A stretch of DNA of 6,129 bases from Gammaproteobacteria bacterium. GTDB taxonomy: Bacteria > Pseudomonadota > Gammaproteobacteria > Pseudomonadales > Azotimanducaceae. How positions within the stretch are numbered: the first letter of the stretch is position 1; every line of letters starts with the position of its first letter. The stretch covers positions 1 to 6,129 of the forward strand of contig JAPUJX010000076.1 in NCBI GenBank assembly GCA_027295975.1, written 5' to 3'. This document shows, piece after piece, positions 1 to 6,129 of the stretch. The position numbers and the translations under genes were made by a program. The notes beneath the pieces are model-generated. The model was not told where the DNA came from, did not search any database, and saw nothing but the letters and a program-made list of their open reading frames with translations.

Positions 1-424
1 CCGGCGTCAGGTCGGTAGTGGTGCCATCGAGTTCACGGACATATAGGGGGATGAGCTCGTTGCCCCCCTGGTCGGCTGTCAACAGAACACGGTCGTCCCT
101 GGGGAAATAGGTCACCGCAAAGGTCGAATCGACCGTTGAAGCCGTGAGGGGTTCAGGGACTCCGCCAGCAACGTTCAGGGCGTAGGCATTAAACACCCCC
201 GTCGCGTCAGAGCTGACCAGCACCCGGCTACTGTCGGCGGAAAAACCAAAACCGGCGGCCGAACTCATACGATAAGAAGTGGTCAGGTAAAACTGCTCCG
301 CCGTGTAGGTTTTTACCGAGGAATCCCGAGGGGTAGAAGGCATGGCGGTCGTCGGGACCTGGGGTTCCGAGCAACCCAGCAAAAGGATAACCCCCGCCAG
401 AAAAGACTTGTTGTACTTATTCAT
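1..424 (-). CDS. S9-family-like peptidase lipoprotein, N-terminal part (truncated by window edge)
   Basis: The first 141 codons are present; the rest lies off the left edge. The protein starts MNKYNKSFLAGVILLLGCSE. It has a charged N-terminus, a hydrophobic stretch and a lipobox LLGC with the acylated cysteine at residue 18, so it should be a lipoprotein processed by signal peptidase II. After a Pro/Thr/Ser-rich linker (about residues 20-37) come repeated beta-propeller blades of the TolB/S9 N-terminal type: FSADSSRVLVSS (about 61-72), then FPRDDRVLLTADQGGNELI (about 107-125). S9 peptidases of the acylaminoacyl-peptidase-like subgroup commonly have such propellers before an alpha/beta-hydrolase domain, but the catalytic domain is not in view, so a TolB-like propeller lipoprotein is the alternative. 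The ATG at 424 is chosen because it yields the signal peptide directly; the Shine-Dalgarno is weak (GAAAC). It lies 79 bases after a complete S9 peptidase on the same strand with no terminator hairpin visible between them, so it is probably the same transcript. Confidence 0.75.
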   Translation of the reverse strand, partial: MNKYNKSFLAGVILLLGCSEPQVPTTAMPSTPRDSSVKTYTAEQFYLTTSYRMSSAAGFGFSADSSRVLVSSDATGVFNAYALNVAGGVPEPLTASTVDSTFAVTYFPRDDRVLLTADQGGNELIPLYVRELDGTTTDLTP

Positions 425-503
425 GTCACGGTTTCTAAAATGATGGCCGAACCACTTTACCGCATGCAGAACCAAGGTCAATTTTCCCCGAAGCCAACCT
501 ACT

Positions 504-2483
504 TCAACGACCGGATTTCCCGAGCAGGTGTTCGCCCAGGAATTCGTCCAGCGCTTCCAGAAATTCGATACGGTGGCTCTCCAGGCTCAGGAAATGATCA
601 CCGTTTGGCTGCTCTATATACCGGTACGGTTTACCCGCTTCCTCGAGCGCCGCAACCAGGGTTCGCGACTGCTCGATCATCACGCTGCGATCAACGTCGC
701 CATGGACGATGAGCAGGGGGACGCCTATCTCGTCGACATGGTCCAGAGGTGAGTTTTCGGACCTGGACTTACCGCCTTGAATACGAGCGACAGCGAGCCG
801 TCCGAATCGAAAATTGAGTTGGTGTTTGACAAGCTCGGGTAAGTCCGTCACTCCGGCAAAAGAGACCGCACAGCGTAATCTTTCCGGCGTTTTGTATGCC
901 GCCACCAGAGCAACGTAACCACCGTAGCTCCCGCCGACGATGCAGACCCTGTCCCCATCCGCAATGCCCTGCTCGACCATCCAATCCAGACCATCGATGA
1001 CGTCGTCCTGCATCTTCAGACCCCATTGATCGAAACCGGCCGCTAGATAAACATCCCCGTAACCCGCCGAGCCTCGATAGTTGGGTTTCAACACCGCGAT
1101 GCCACGGCTCACCAGAAACTGAACCCGGTAATCGAACCGATCGGAGTCTCTCGCATAGGGTCCGCCGTGAGGCAGAATCACCGTTGGGAATGGCCCCTCA
1201 CCTGCGTCGGGAACCGCGTAATAGGCGGGGATCATCTGACCGTCCCGTGCTTCGTAGACTACCGGGTTCAGGCTCACGGCGTGGCCGAGGTCGCTGTATG
1301 ATCTCCCCAGCGCCAGGAGTGTTTTTGCCGCATCGTCATACAGGTAATAGGTCGGAAACGTGCCATTACCTTCCGCACGCAGCACCACGCGATTCCACTC
1401 GCGGTCAACGCTTGCAATAGACACGGTGGATGGTGCACCCGGCAGCACCGCCACGGCACGTTCATAACTCGCTTCGAGTTCTCCATCGAACCAGTGATGG
1501 CGGAGGCTCGCCTCCAGGTACTCCAGCACCACGGGCTCCCCCGTCCGCGGATGTCGGATGAGCCTTCTACCTGCATCGAACCGGGTATTGGTGTAGAGCG
1601 TGTCCACCACCTCGCCGGTGGCGACATTTATTCTGAATATGCCCATGGTATCGGCGCCATTGTTGGCTGCCACGTAGGAGTGTTTGCCGTCCAGGGACAG
1701 GCCGAGGGGTTCGGGTACATTGATGCCGGCCAAATACGACATATCCATCTCCCGCATCCGGCCTTTTTCGTCAATCGCGAACACGACCGGTTTGAGGTTG
1801 TTACGTCGGCCCGTTGCAAATCTCAGCTTTCCTCGTCGATCGGCATACCAACGCACCACGGAACCGTGTTGCCGACGCACGCGCTGCATCTTGTTGTTGT
1901 TGATGTTGATCTTGTAGATGGATGGGAAGAGCCGGTCCTCCCGGGCAATCTGCATCAGAATGTGATCCGGTTCGTCCTGCAGCCAGCTGATGACGGTACT
2001 CTGATCGGGCGAATTCCATACCAGGTCTCGGCCGCTGCGGGACTGCGCTGGAGGGACGAGTTGCAGCACATTACTGCCGTCGGCGTTCACGGCCAGCAGC
2101 CGGGTCATTACCGTGCGGCCGTCACGATAGGAGCGTCTTGCGACGCCGGTCTGCCCGGCACGCATAACGATGTAACTGCGAAAGGAGCATACGATGCGCG
2201 CGTTGTTCGCCCATCGGCACCAGTTGAACAGAAACTCATCTGGTTTTGCGGCCATGAGCATGCTGCTCTTGCGCGTCTTGAAGTCCAGAAGCGTTACATG
2301 ATAGCTATCGTTCAAGGCCCGGAGAACGACGGCCCTGGTACCATCCGGCGACAAATTGACGGACATCATTGGCGGCAGCTTGCCAAAGGATGCCGCGGGC
2401 GGCGGCTCGGCAACGGCGACGCAACAACCGAACAAGCCGATCCACGTTATCAGGATTCGGCGCGACGTTACCCATGCCTTCAT
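504..2483 (-). CDS. Secreted S9-family (prolyl oligopeptidase-type) serine peptidase
   Basis: A 659-residue exported serine peptidase, complete. Residues 1-25 form a signal peptide: Lys/Arg at 2-9, hydrophobic 10-24, and AVA before Glu26 as a signal peptidase I site. LFGC at 17-20 is a poor lipobox because of Phe at -2, so a soluble periplasmic protein is more likely. Residues about 36-400 are a beta-propeller with blade motifs such as VNLSPDGTRAVVL (42-54) and LSLDGKHSYVAA (262-273). Residues about 405-655 are the alpha/beta-hydrolase peptidase domain: HGGP (439-442, oxyanion region), NYRGSAGYG (468-476), nucleophile Ser519 in GGSYGG, Asp598 in HGDVDRS and His630 in GDH. The triad is complete and in the order of S9 enzymes, which cleave short peptides, often after Pro, Ala or an N-acylated residue; the specificity here cannot be read. 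The start ATG overlaps the upstream stop as ATGA, and AGGTG at 2496-2492 lies 8 bases before it, which fixes the start. No frameshift or missing residue is seen. Confidence 0.93.
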   Translation of the reverse strand: MKAWVTSRRILITWIGLFGCCVAVAEPPPAASFGKLPPMMSVNLSPDGTRAVVLRALNDSYHVTLLDFKTRKSSMLMAAKPDEFLFNWCRWANNARIVCSFRSYIVMRAGQTGVARRSYRDGRTVMTRLLAVNADGSNVLQLVPPAQSRSGRDLVWNSPDQSTVISWLQDEPDHILMQIAREDRLFPSIYKININNNKMQRVRRQHGSVVRWYADRRGKLRFATGRRNNLKPVVFAIDEKGRMREMDMSYLAGINVPEPLGLSLDGKHSYVAANNGADTMGIFRINVATGEVVDTLYTNTRFDAGRRLIRHPRTGEPVVLEYLEASLRHHWFDGELEASYERAVAVLPGAPSTVSIASVDREWNRVVLRAEGNGTFPTYYLYDDAAKTLLALGRSYSDLGHAVSLNPVVYEARDGQMIPAYYAVPDAGEGPFPTVILPHGGPYARDSDRFDYRVQFLVSRGIAVLKPNYRGSAGYGDVYLAAGFDQWGLKMQDDVIDGLDWMVEQGIADGDRVCIVGGSYGGYVALVAAYKTPERLRCAVSFAGVTDLPELVKHQLNFRFGRLAVARIQGGKSRSENSPLDHVDEIGVPLLIVHGDVDRSVMIEQSRTLVAALEEAGKPYRYIEQPNGDHFLSLESHRIEFLEALDEFLGEHLLGKSGR

Positions 2484-2496
2484 TTAGCAAGCACCT
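2480..2496 (-). promoter_or_regulatory. ATGA stop/start overlap with internal ribosome binding site
   Basis: On the minus strand the upstream gene ends AAA TGA and the S9 peptidase begins at the ATG inside that same AATGA. The peptidase has its own AGGTG (2496-2492) 8 bases before the ATG, inside the last codons of the upstream gene. This is the usual layout for translational coupling of two genes whose products are wanted together. Confidence 0.8.
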
Positions 2497-3226
2497 GAGG
2501 TTGTCTCCTGAGCAGGTCGATCACAGCGCGGATTTCTTGGTTGTCGAGTTCCCCGAGTGTTACCAGCGAACCGCAAAGATTTACCGCCGCTGGCGTCACG
2601 ACGGTACGTCGCTTGAACAAATCCAGCGCCGGGCCACCGCCATCCAGGATATTGCGTACGACATCGGGACTGAGCATCGCCGCAGTCTCGATCACGGGAC
2701 AACCGATCACGTTGTGTATCGCAGTCAACAGCTTCGGGCCGATGAACTGAGGAACCATCAACCCTTTATGGGCGCGAATCAGGCGCAGGGCGGTGTCGAT
2801 GTAAAACTCCAGAAAGGTATTGTCCTGCCGGAACACGAGGAACGCGTTGTGTACTTTGACGTAAGCACGAAGATCATCGGGGGGTCCCTGCACCCACACC
2901 TCCCGGCCCAATGAATACGCCTCCTCAGGCAAATTAAGGCGCTGCGGATCAATGACCAGAATATCTGCATCGCACCAGACCACCGCCGCAAATCCTTCCC
3001 GCAATCCCTGGCGAATTGCGTAGAGACGGGCGAGATCCGCGGCAACCACGGTCCTTTCGGCCGTTCGCAGGACAATGTCCTCGGGTACGGGATCAAAAAG
3101 TTCGTCACCGACGAAGCGGTAAGAAAAGTTCAACATCGCGGCCCAACTCCGAACCGAGTCGAGACAAAGCCGGTACCAGGCTGCTGGCAGTGGCTGTCGA
3201 TGGGACTGTATTACCAACGTGGTCAC
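2480..3226 (-). CDS. Putative GT-A-type glycosyltransferase-like protein with DxD motif
   Basis: A 248-residue protein with no signal peptide or membrane segment, so probably cytoplasmic. It begins TTLVIQSHR, a beta-strand of Rossmann-like character. The central part has DLARLYAIRQGL (64-75) followed by VVWCDADILV (82-91), where Asp86 and Asp88 form a DxD motif. In GT-A fold glycosyltransferases this pattern binds the metal and the nucleotide-sugar diphosphate. Further conserved-looking pieces are HNAFLVF (126-132) and QFIGPKLL (160-167), both plausible acceptor or active-site parts. It resembles small bacterial glycosyltransferase-like proteins usually annotated as hypothetical; donor and acceptor cannot be told. 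The start is GTG at 3226. An in-frame TAA stands three codons upstream at 3235, so no longer form exists, and the next in-frame Met (residue 31) would remove the first strand. No SD sits at the normal distance; the nearest AGGAGG is 23 bases away. The gene ends in a 4-base ATGA overlap with the S9 peptidase gene, implying one mRNA and coupled translation. Confidence 0.7.
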   Translation of the reverse strand: MTTLVIQSHRQPLPAAWYRLCLDSVRSWAAMLNFSYRFVGDELFDPVPEDIVLRTAERTVVAADLARLYAIRQGLREGFAAVVWCDADILVIDPQRLNLPEEAYSLGREVWVQGPPDDLRAYVKVHNAFLVFRQDNTFLEFYIDTALRLIRAHKGLMVPQFIGPKLLTAIHNVIGCPVIETAAMLSPDVVRNILDGGGPALDLFKRRTVVTPAAVNLCGSLVTLGELDNQEIRAVIDLLRRQPQVLAK

Positions 3227-3255
3227 CCGATTTTACAAACCACACTTGGCCTCCT
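3223..3255 (-). promoter_or_regulatory. Possible six-codon leader ORF with strong Shine-Dalgarno before the DxD-protein gene
   Basis: A perfect AGGAGG lies at 3255-3250. Six bases downstream a GTG (3243) opens a frame of GTG GTT TGT AAA ATC GGG TGA (M-V-C-K-I-G, stop). Its TGA at 3225-3223 overlaps the GTG start of the glycosyltransferase-like gene (3226-3224) as GTGA. The SD is too far (23 bases) to serve the GTG at 3226 directly, so ribosomes could load on the short frame and reinitiate. This is read from sequence only; such a short frame can arise by chance. Confidence 0.35.
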
Positions 3256-3273
3256 GGATCCTCACACTACAAT
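3246..3273 (+). promoter_or_regulatory. Candidate sigma70-type promoter for the M13 peptidase
   Basis: TTGGCC (3246-3251, four of six matches to TTGACA), a 16-base spacer, then TACAAT (3268-3273, five of six matches to TATAAT). Transcription would start near 3280, about 22 bases before the GTG at 3302. Because it lies downstream of the ATG at 3200, it also argues that the longer reading of the peptidase is not used. Confidence 0.45.
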
Positions 3274-3299
3274 AGCACCATCCTTTTCCCCGGATTCAA
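3269..3299 (-). promoter_or_regulatory. Candidate leftward promoter, overlapping the rightward one
   Basis: On the minus strand TTGAAT (3299-3294) is followed by 19 bases and TATTGT (3274-3269), which is preceded by TGC and so forms an extended -10 (TGCTATTGT). The spacer is long and both hexamers are only fair (four of six), so this is weak. It would place the start near 3262, just ahead of the AGGAGG at 3255. Its -10 shares five bases with the rightward TACAAT. Confidence 0.3.
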
Positions 3300-3301
3300 T
3301 C

Positions 3302-5332
3302 GTGGTAACACGCAATATTCTGGTCATCGCCGGCCTCCTGGGCCTCACCCTCTCTGGCTGCGAACGGGCAACCGAGGTAACCACAACCGCCCCCATCCTC
3401 GGTTTCGACCCCGCCGACCTGCACAACGAGGTGCGGCCACAGGACGATTTCTTCGCTTACGTGAACGCAATCTGGATCGCAAACACCCCCATCCCGCCCG
3501 AATGGTCTCGCTACGGGGTCTCCACCATCGTTTATGAACGTACGGAAGCTCAGGTGCGTTCTCTTATCGAGGTGGCTGCCGCGAACGCCGAGAGTCCCGA
3601 TGACGCCAGGATCGGCGCGCTTTTTGCGAGCTTCATGAACAGGGCGCAAATAGAAGCAGTCGGATTGACCGGCTTAGCTGCCTCCATGAGTGAAATCGAT
3701 GCCATTAATTCTCACGATGGGGTAGTTGACCACTTCGCCAGACTCTGGGCGTTGAACGTCGATGGACCCGTCCGGCTGCTCAACGATGCCGACGCATCGA
3801 CCCCCGAACGAACCATCGCCTATTTCTGGCAGGGCGGTCTCGGACTGCCCGACCGGGATTATTATTTGAAAGACGATGCGAAGTTCACCGAAATTCAGCA
3901 GGCATACCGTACCCACATAAAAAATATGGCCGGGCTCGCTGGCTGGTCCGAACAGACAAAAATCGCTGAGACTATTTACCGTATCGAACATCACCTTGCG
4001 AAAATCCAATGGTCCGGCGTGCAAAATCGTGACCGCGAACGCATCTACGGAAACCGATTTACCTTCGATGCCGCCAGGGATAACGATCCGATGTGGGGGC
4101 GATTAGTCCGCGCGGGGAATCTCGGCGAGATCGAATACCTGGTTATCGCGCAGGACGACTATTTTGAATCATTACCGGGTTTCGTTCGAGACACCTCAGT
4201 GGCAGACTGGCGCATCTACCTCAAGTGGAAGCTCTTGAAGTCGTTCGCCCGCCTGCTACCCGAGGCGATCGTTACGGAAAATTTCGACTTCGAGGGACGC
4301 GTGCTGCACGGCCGGGAATCTCAGCGACCGCGCTGGAAGCGGGGTGTTGCTTTGACCAACACCCTCGTCGGTGAACTCGTCGGCAAACTGTACGTGGAGC
4401 GGCACTTCCCCCCGACAGCAAAGGCAAAAATCCGGGAGATGGTGGAAAACCTGCGAAAAGCGTTTTCCCGGAGCATCGATGAACTGACCTGGATGAGCGA
4501 CGCAACCAAAGCAGCCGCCCAGGTGAAGCTCGCGGGTTTTACCGGCAAACTCGGTTATCCCGACAAGTGGATCGACTACTCGACCCTCCATTTCGATCCA
4601 GAGGACCTCATCGACAATGTTTTCAAAGCGCGTGCTTTCGAGTACCTGCGTGAAATCGAAAAGTTGCACAAACCCACGGACAGGTCGGAGTGGGGAATGA
4701 GCCCGCAAACCGTCAACGCGTATTACCGGGCGACCTTCAACGAAATCGTGTTTCCGGCCGCTATTCTCCAGGCGCCTTATTTCGATCCGCGGATGGATGA
4801 CGCCCACAATTACGGCGCCATCGGTTCCGTTATCGGCCATGAGTTCAGCCACGGCTTCGACGACCAGGGGCGCAAATTCGACGCCAGTGGACGGTTGCGG
4901 GATTGGTGGACACCCGACGATGCCGAACAGTACGAGGCACGCGCCGGCAGGCTGGTTGATCAATACGCTCGATTCCAACCGCTGGCGGATCTCAATATCA
5001 ACGGTGAATTGACGTTGGGCGAAAACATCGGTGACCTCGCTGGTGTCATCATGGCCTACCGGGCCTACCGCATCTCACTCGGCGGCGTCGAAACGCCCGA
5101 TATCGACGGATTCAGCGGAGCTCAGCGTTTTTTCATCGGGTTTGCCACCGGCTGGCGCGGACATTCCCGCGACGAGAGTCTGCGCGAACAGTTGTTGAGC
5201 GATCCACACTCACCCGCACGCTATCGCGTCATGGGTGTATTACCCAACATTTCCGAGTTTCACGACGCCTTCGCAACGAAACCAGGTGACGGCATGTATC
5301 TGGCCGAAGAGGAGCGTGTCAAGATCTGGTGA
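3302..5332 (+). CDS. M13-family (neprilysin/PepO-like) zinc metallopeptidase lipoprotein
   Basis: A complete M13 endopeptidase of 676 residues, which cleaves short peptides and is typical in length for the family. The start is taken as GTG 3302: it yields a clean lipoprotein signal, VTRNILVIAGLLGLTLSGC with Cys20 in LSGC, and has GGA seven bases upstream. The frame is open back to an ATG at 3200, but that adds 34 non-signal-like residues, covers the divergent gene's start and lies before the best promoter. The N-terminal M13 domain spans about 35-430 and includes GLGLPDRDYYL (178-188). The catalytic domain spans about 465-674: NAYY (472-475, substrate binding), NEIVFPAAIL (480-489), HEFSH (His513 and His517 as zinc ligands, Glu514 as catalyst), GENIGD (Glu574 third ligand, Asp578), then HSPARYR (His636 and Arg642, matching neprilysin His711 and Arg717). 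It ends in the family's terminal Trp (KIW). All key residues are present, so it should be active. It is predicted membrane-anchored, facing the periplasm or the surface. Confidence 0.95.
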   Translation: MVTRNILVIAGLLGLTLSGCERATEVTTTAPILGFDPADLHNEVRPQDDFFAYVNAIWIANTPIPPEWSRYGVSTIVYERTEAQVRSLIEVAAANAESPDDARIGALFASFMNRAQIEAVGLTGLAASMSEIDAINSHDGVVDHFARLWALNVDGPVRLLNDADASTPERTIAYFWQGGLGLPDRDYYLKDDAKFTEIQQAYRTHIKNMAGLAGWSEQTKIAETIYRIEHHLAKIQWSGVQNRDRERIYGNRFTFDAARDNDPMWGRLVRAGNLGEIEYLVIAQDDYFESLPGFVRDTSVADWRIYLKWKLLKSFARLLPEAIVTENFDFEGRVLHGRESQRPRWKRGVALTNTLVGELVGKLYVERHFPPTAKAKIREMVENLRKAFSRSIDELTWMSDATKAAAQVKLAGFTGKLGYPDKWIDYSTLHFDPEDLIDNVFKARAFEYLREIEKLHKPTDRSEWGMSPQTVNAYYRATFNEIVFPAAILQAPYFDPRMDDAHNYGAIGSVIGHEFSHGFDDQGRKFDASGRLRDWWTPDDAEQYEARAGRLVDQYARFQPLADLNINGELTLGENIGDLAGVIMAYRAYRISLGGVETPDIDGFSGAQRFFIGFATGWRGHSRDESLREQLLSDPHSPARYRVMGVLPNISEFHDAFATKPGDGMYLAEEERVKIW

Positions 5333-5338
5333 TCTGGT
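5323..5338. repeat. Tandem 8-bp duplication GATCTGGT across the M13 stop codon
   Basis: Two perfect adjacent copies of GATCTGGT occupy 5323-5330 and 5331-5338. The TGA stop (5330-5332) straddles the junction. With one copy the frame would run on as TGG CCC GTC CCA TAA, adding four residues (W-P-V-P) after the terminal Trp. It could be slippage or chance. Confidence 0.6.
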
Positions 5339-5356
5339 GGCCCGTCCCATAAATAA

Positions 5357-6037
5357 CTAGCGGCATCCGTTGCTCGCAAAATAGTCCTCCAGACGCTTGC
5401 CCGGTTCATCCGGAAACACCGATGAGAGGACTCTCAACGAATTGATGCGATCGAGCCGAAAATTGCGGAAGTCCTGGCGCAACTCACACCACCCGCCCAG
5501 GGTCCAGGTACGTCCCCAGTAGGCGACCGTCAGCGGCCAGATGATACGTTCGCTCGATTCCTCCGCCGCATTGCGGTAATCCAGGAACAGGCGCAACTGG
5601 CTGTTGATGGCGTTACGAGCCTCTCCCAACGTCTCCGCGACCTCTTCGGAGATTCGAAAATCCGGCACGACCACCCGGTGTGAAGTCAGTTGAGGACGCA
5701 GACGTTGTGGCAACACGGCATCGATTTTCGCGAGGATACGATCGGCTGCTTCCGCCATGTTGGCATCGCCATAGGACTTCGCCACGTCGGCCCCGAATAC
5801 CAAGGCCTGCAACTCCTCTTCGTCGAACATCATCGGCGGCACCTGGTATCCCCGGCGCAGGACATAACCCACCCCCGCCTCGCCTTCGATGGGAACACCC
5901 GAGAGTTGCAGGTCCTGGACGTCGCGATAGATCGTGCGATCCGACACCTCCAACCGCTCTGCGATGCCGTTCGCCGTCAGTACCCGTCCCCGGCCCAGCA
6001 TCAAAACGATCTGGAATAACCTGTCCGCTCTTCTCAT
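5357..6037 (-). CDS. YafY-family WYL-domain transcriptional regulator (HTH plus WYL)
   Basis: A 226-residue, complete DNA-binding regulator. Residues about 4-58 are a winged helix-turn-helix of the HTH_11/DeoR-like type, with LTANGIAERLEVSDRTIYRD (20-39) as turn and recognition helix and a wing ending GVGYVL (55-60). Residues about 140-205 are a WYL domain: WPLTVAYWGRTWTLGGWCEL (167-186), then FRNFRLDRI (190-198). The name-giving W-Y-L reads W-T-L here (178-180), a variation I recall as common in YafY-like members. WYL domains elsewhere sense nucleic acids or small ligands; the signal here is unknown. An in-frame TAA four codons upstream fixes ATG 6037 as the first Met; no good SD is visible. 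It is convergent with the M13 peptidase, 24 bases apart with no obvious terminator hairpin. Its promoter side faces the right edge, so autoregulation and control of the next rightward gene are more likely than control of the peptidases. Confidence 0.9.
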   Translation of the reverse strand: MRRADRLFQIVLMLGRGRVLTANGIAERLEVSDRTIYRDVQDLQLSGVPIEGEAGVGYVLRRGYQVPPMMFDEEELQALVFGADVAKSYGDANMAEAADRILAKIDAVLPQRLRPQLTSHRVVVPDFRISEEVAETLGEARNAINSQLRLFLDYRNAAEESSERIIWPLTVAYWGRTWTLGGWCELRQDFRNFRLDRINSLRVLSSVFPDEPGKRLEDYFASNGCR

Positions 6038-6079
6038 GCCGCAATATTACCATCGATAATGCCAGAATAGCCGAGTCTA

Positions 6080-6097
6080 CTGACAGAACGGTGTCAG
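6080..6097. promoter_or_regulatory. Inverted repeat CTGACA-N6-TGTCAG, candidate operator
   Basis: A perfect dyad with 6-base arms (6080-6085 and 6092-6097) around GAACGG lies 42 bases upstream of the WYL regulator start. Size and position fit a binding site for a dimeric regulator, the obvious candidate being the adjacent YafY-like protein. No strong sigma70 promoter was found around it on either strand. Its right arm runs into AGGAG (6096-6100), so in a rightward transcript it could also fold as a small hairpin touching a ribosome binding site. Confidence 0.4.
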
Positions 6098-6112
6098 GAG
6101 TAACCAGAAAAT

Positions 6113-6129
6113 ATGATCTTTTTCTATAT
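6113..6129 (+). CDS. Possible start of a rightward gene, cut by the window edge
   Basis: AGGAG (6096-6100) lies 12 bases before an ATG at 6113, which opens ATG ATC TTT TTC TAT (M-I-F-F-Y) and leaves the window with no stop. YafY-type regulators often stand back to back with the gene they control, which makes a divergent gene here plausible. Five codons cannot identify it, and the spacing is longer than ideal, so this is a weak call. Confidence 0.25.

Noticed and set aside
425..503. Possible separate promoter or terminator between the two left-hand S9-type genes (a leftward TTGACC is present)
   Set aside because: The hexamer 17 bases further on (AAAGTG) does not resemble a -10, and no GC-rich hairpin followed by T-run is visible, so neither signal can be supported.
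1888..1912. Simple-repeat-like GTTGTTGTTGATGTTGAT stretch
   Set aside because: It encodes an Asn/Ile run (NINNN) within the S9 propeller, in frame and without sign of expansion or insertion.
1494..2498. Long open frame (334 codons) on the plus strand opposite the S9 peptidase
   Set aside because: It lies antisense to a gene with clear S9 motifs, signal peptide and RBS. Its translation shows no domain, signal or family resemblance, and long antisense frames are expected in GC-rich genes.
2369..2914. 181-codon plus-strand frame spanning the junction of the S9 and DxD-protein genes
   Set aside because: It covers parts of two well-supported opposite-strand genes and has no recognisable protein features.
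3230..3235. Leftward TAAAAT as a -10 element just before the GTG at 3226
   Set aside because: No -35-like hexamer lies at 15-19 bases, and it would give a leaderless start that skips the AGGAGG.
4256..4978. 240-codon open frame on the minus strand inside the M13 gene
   Set aside because: It is antisense to the conserved M13 core including HEFSH, with no recognisable domain or RBS; a codon-bias shadow.
5333..5356. Bidirectional terminator between the convergent M13 and WYL genes
   Set aside because: The 24-base gap shows no convincing stem-loop or T-tract.
5613..6053. Alternative frame of 146 codons at the 5' end of the WYL regulator, with an ATG upstream of the chosen start
   Set aside because: It is out of frame with the HTH and WYL motifs and reads as low-complexity Gly/Arg-rich shadow sequence.

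Overview
The window is 6.1 kb of fully coding bacterial DNA of moderately high GC. It looks like a Gram-negative proteobacterium: two proteins carry lipobox signal peptides, one carries a type I signal peptide, intergenic gaps are short, and there is a YafY-type WYL regulator. The density of exported S9 and M13 peptidases recalls peptide-scavenging Gammaproteobacteria, for example marine sediment lineages. That placement is inference from gene content only; no rRNA or marker gene is present.

Layout. Three genes run leftward from about 3226. First is a small protein with a WCDAD (DxD-type) motif, resembling GT-A glycosyltransferases (3226-2480). It overlaps by ATGA a secreted S9 (prolyl-oligopeptidase-type) serine peptidase (2483-504). 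After a 79-base gap comes the N-terminal part of a lipoprotein with an S9-like beta-propeller (424-1), which leaves the window. From the same 75-bp control region an M13 (neprilysin/PepO-type) zinc metallopeptidase lipoprotein runs rightward (3302-5332). A leftward YafY/WYL transcriptional regulator (6037-5357) ends convergently with it, 24 bases away. The last 92 bases hold a perfect 6+6 inverted repeat and possibly the first codons of a rightward gene.

How the genes may work together. Two or three exported peptidases of different mechanism (serine S9 and zinc M13) flank one divergent promoter region. This suggests a locus for degrading peptides in the periplasm or at the cell surface. The role of the glycosyltransferase-like protein, translationally coupled to one peptidase, is not clear. 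The WYL regulator probably controls itself and/or the gene beyond the right edge, because its promoter faces away from the peptidases.

I found no CRISPR array, mobile element, tRNA, rRNA or defence system. Most of the window is ordinary chromosome. The points most worth a second look are the divergent control region at 3223-3302, with its possible six-codon leader ORF, the glycosyltransferase-peptidase coupling, and the inverted repeat at 6080-6097.
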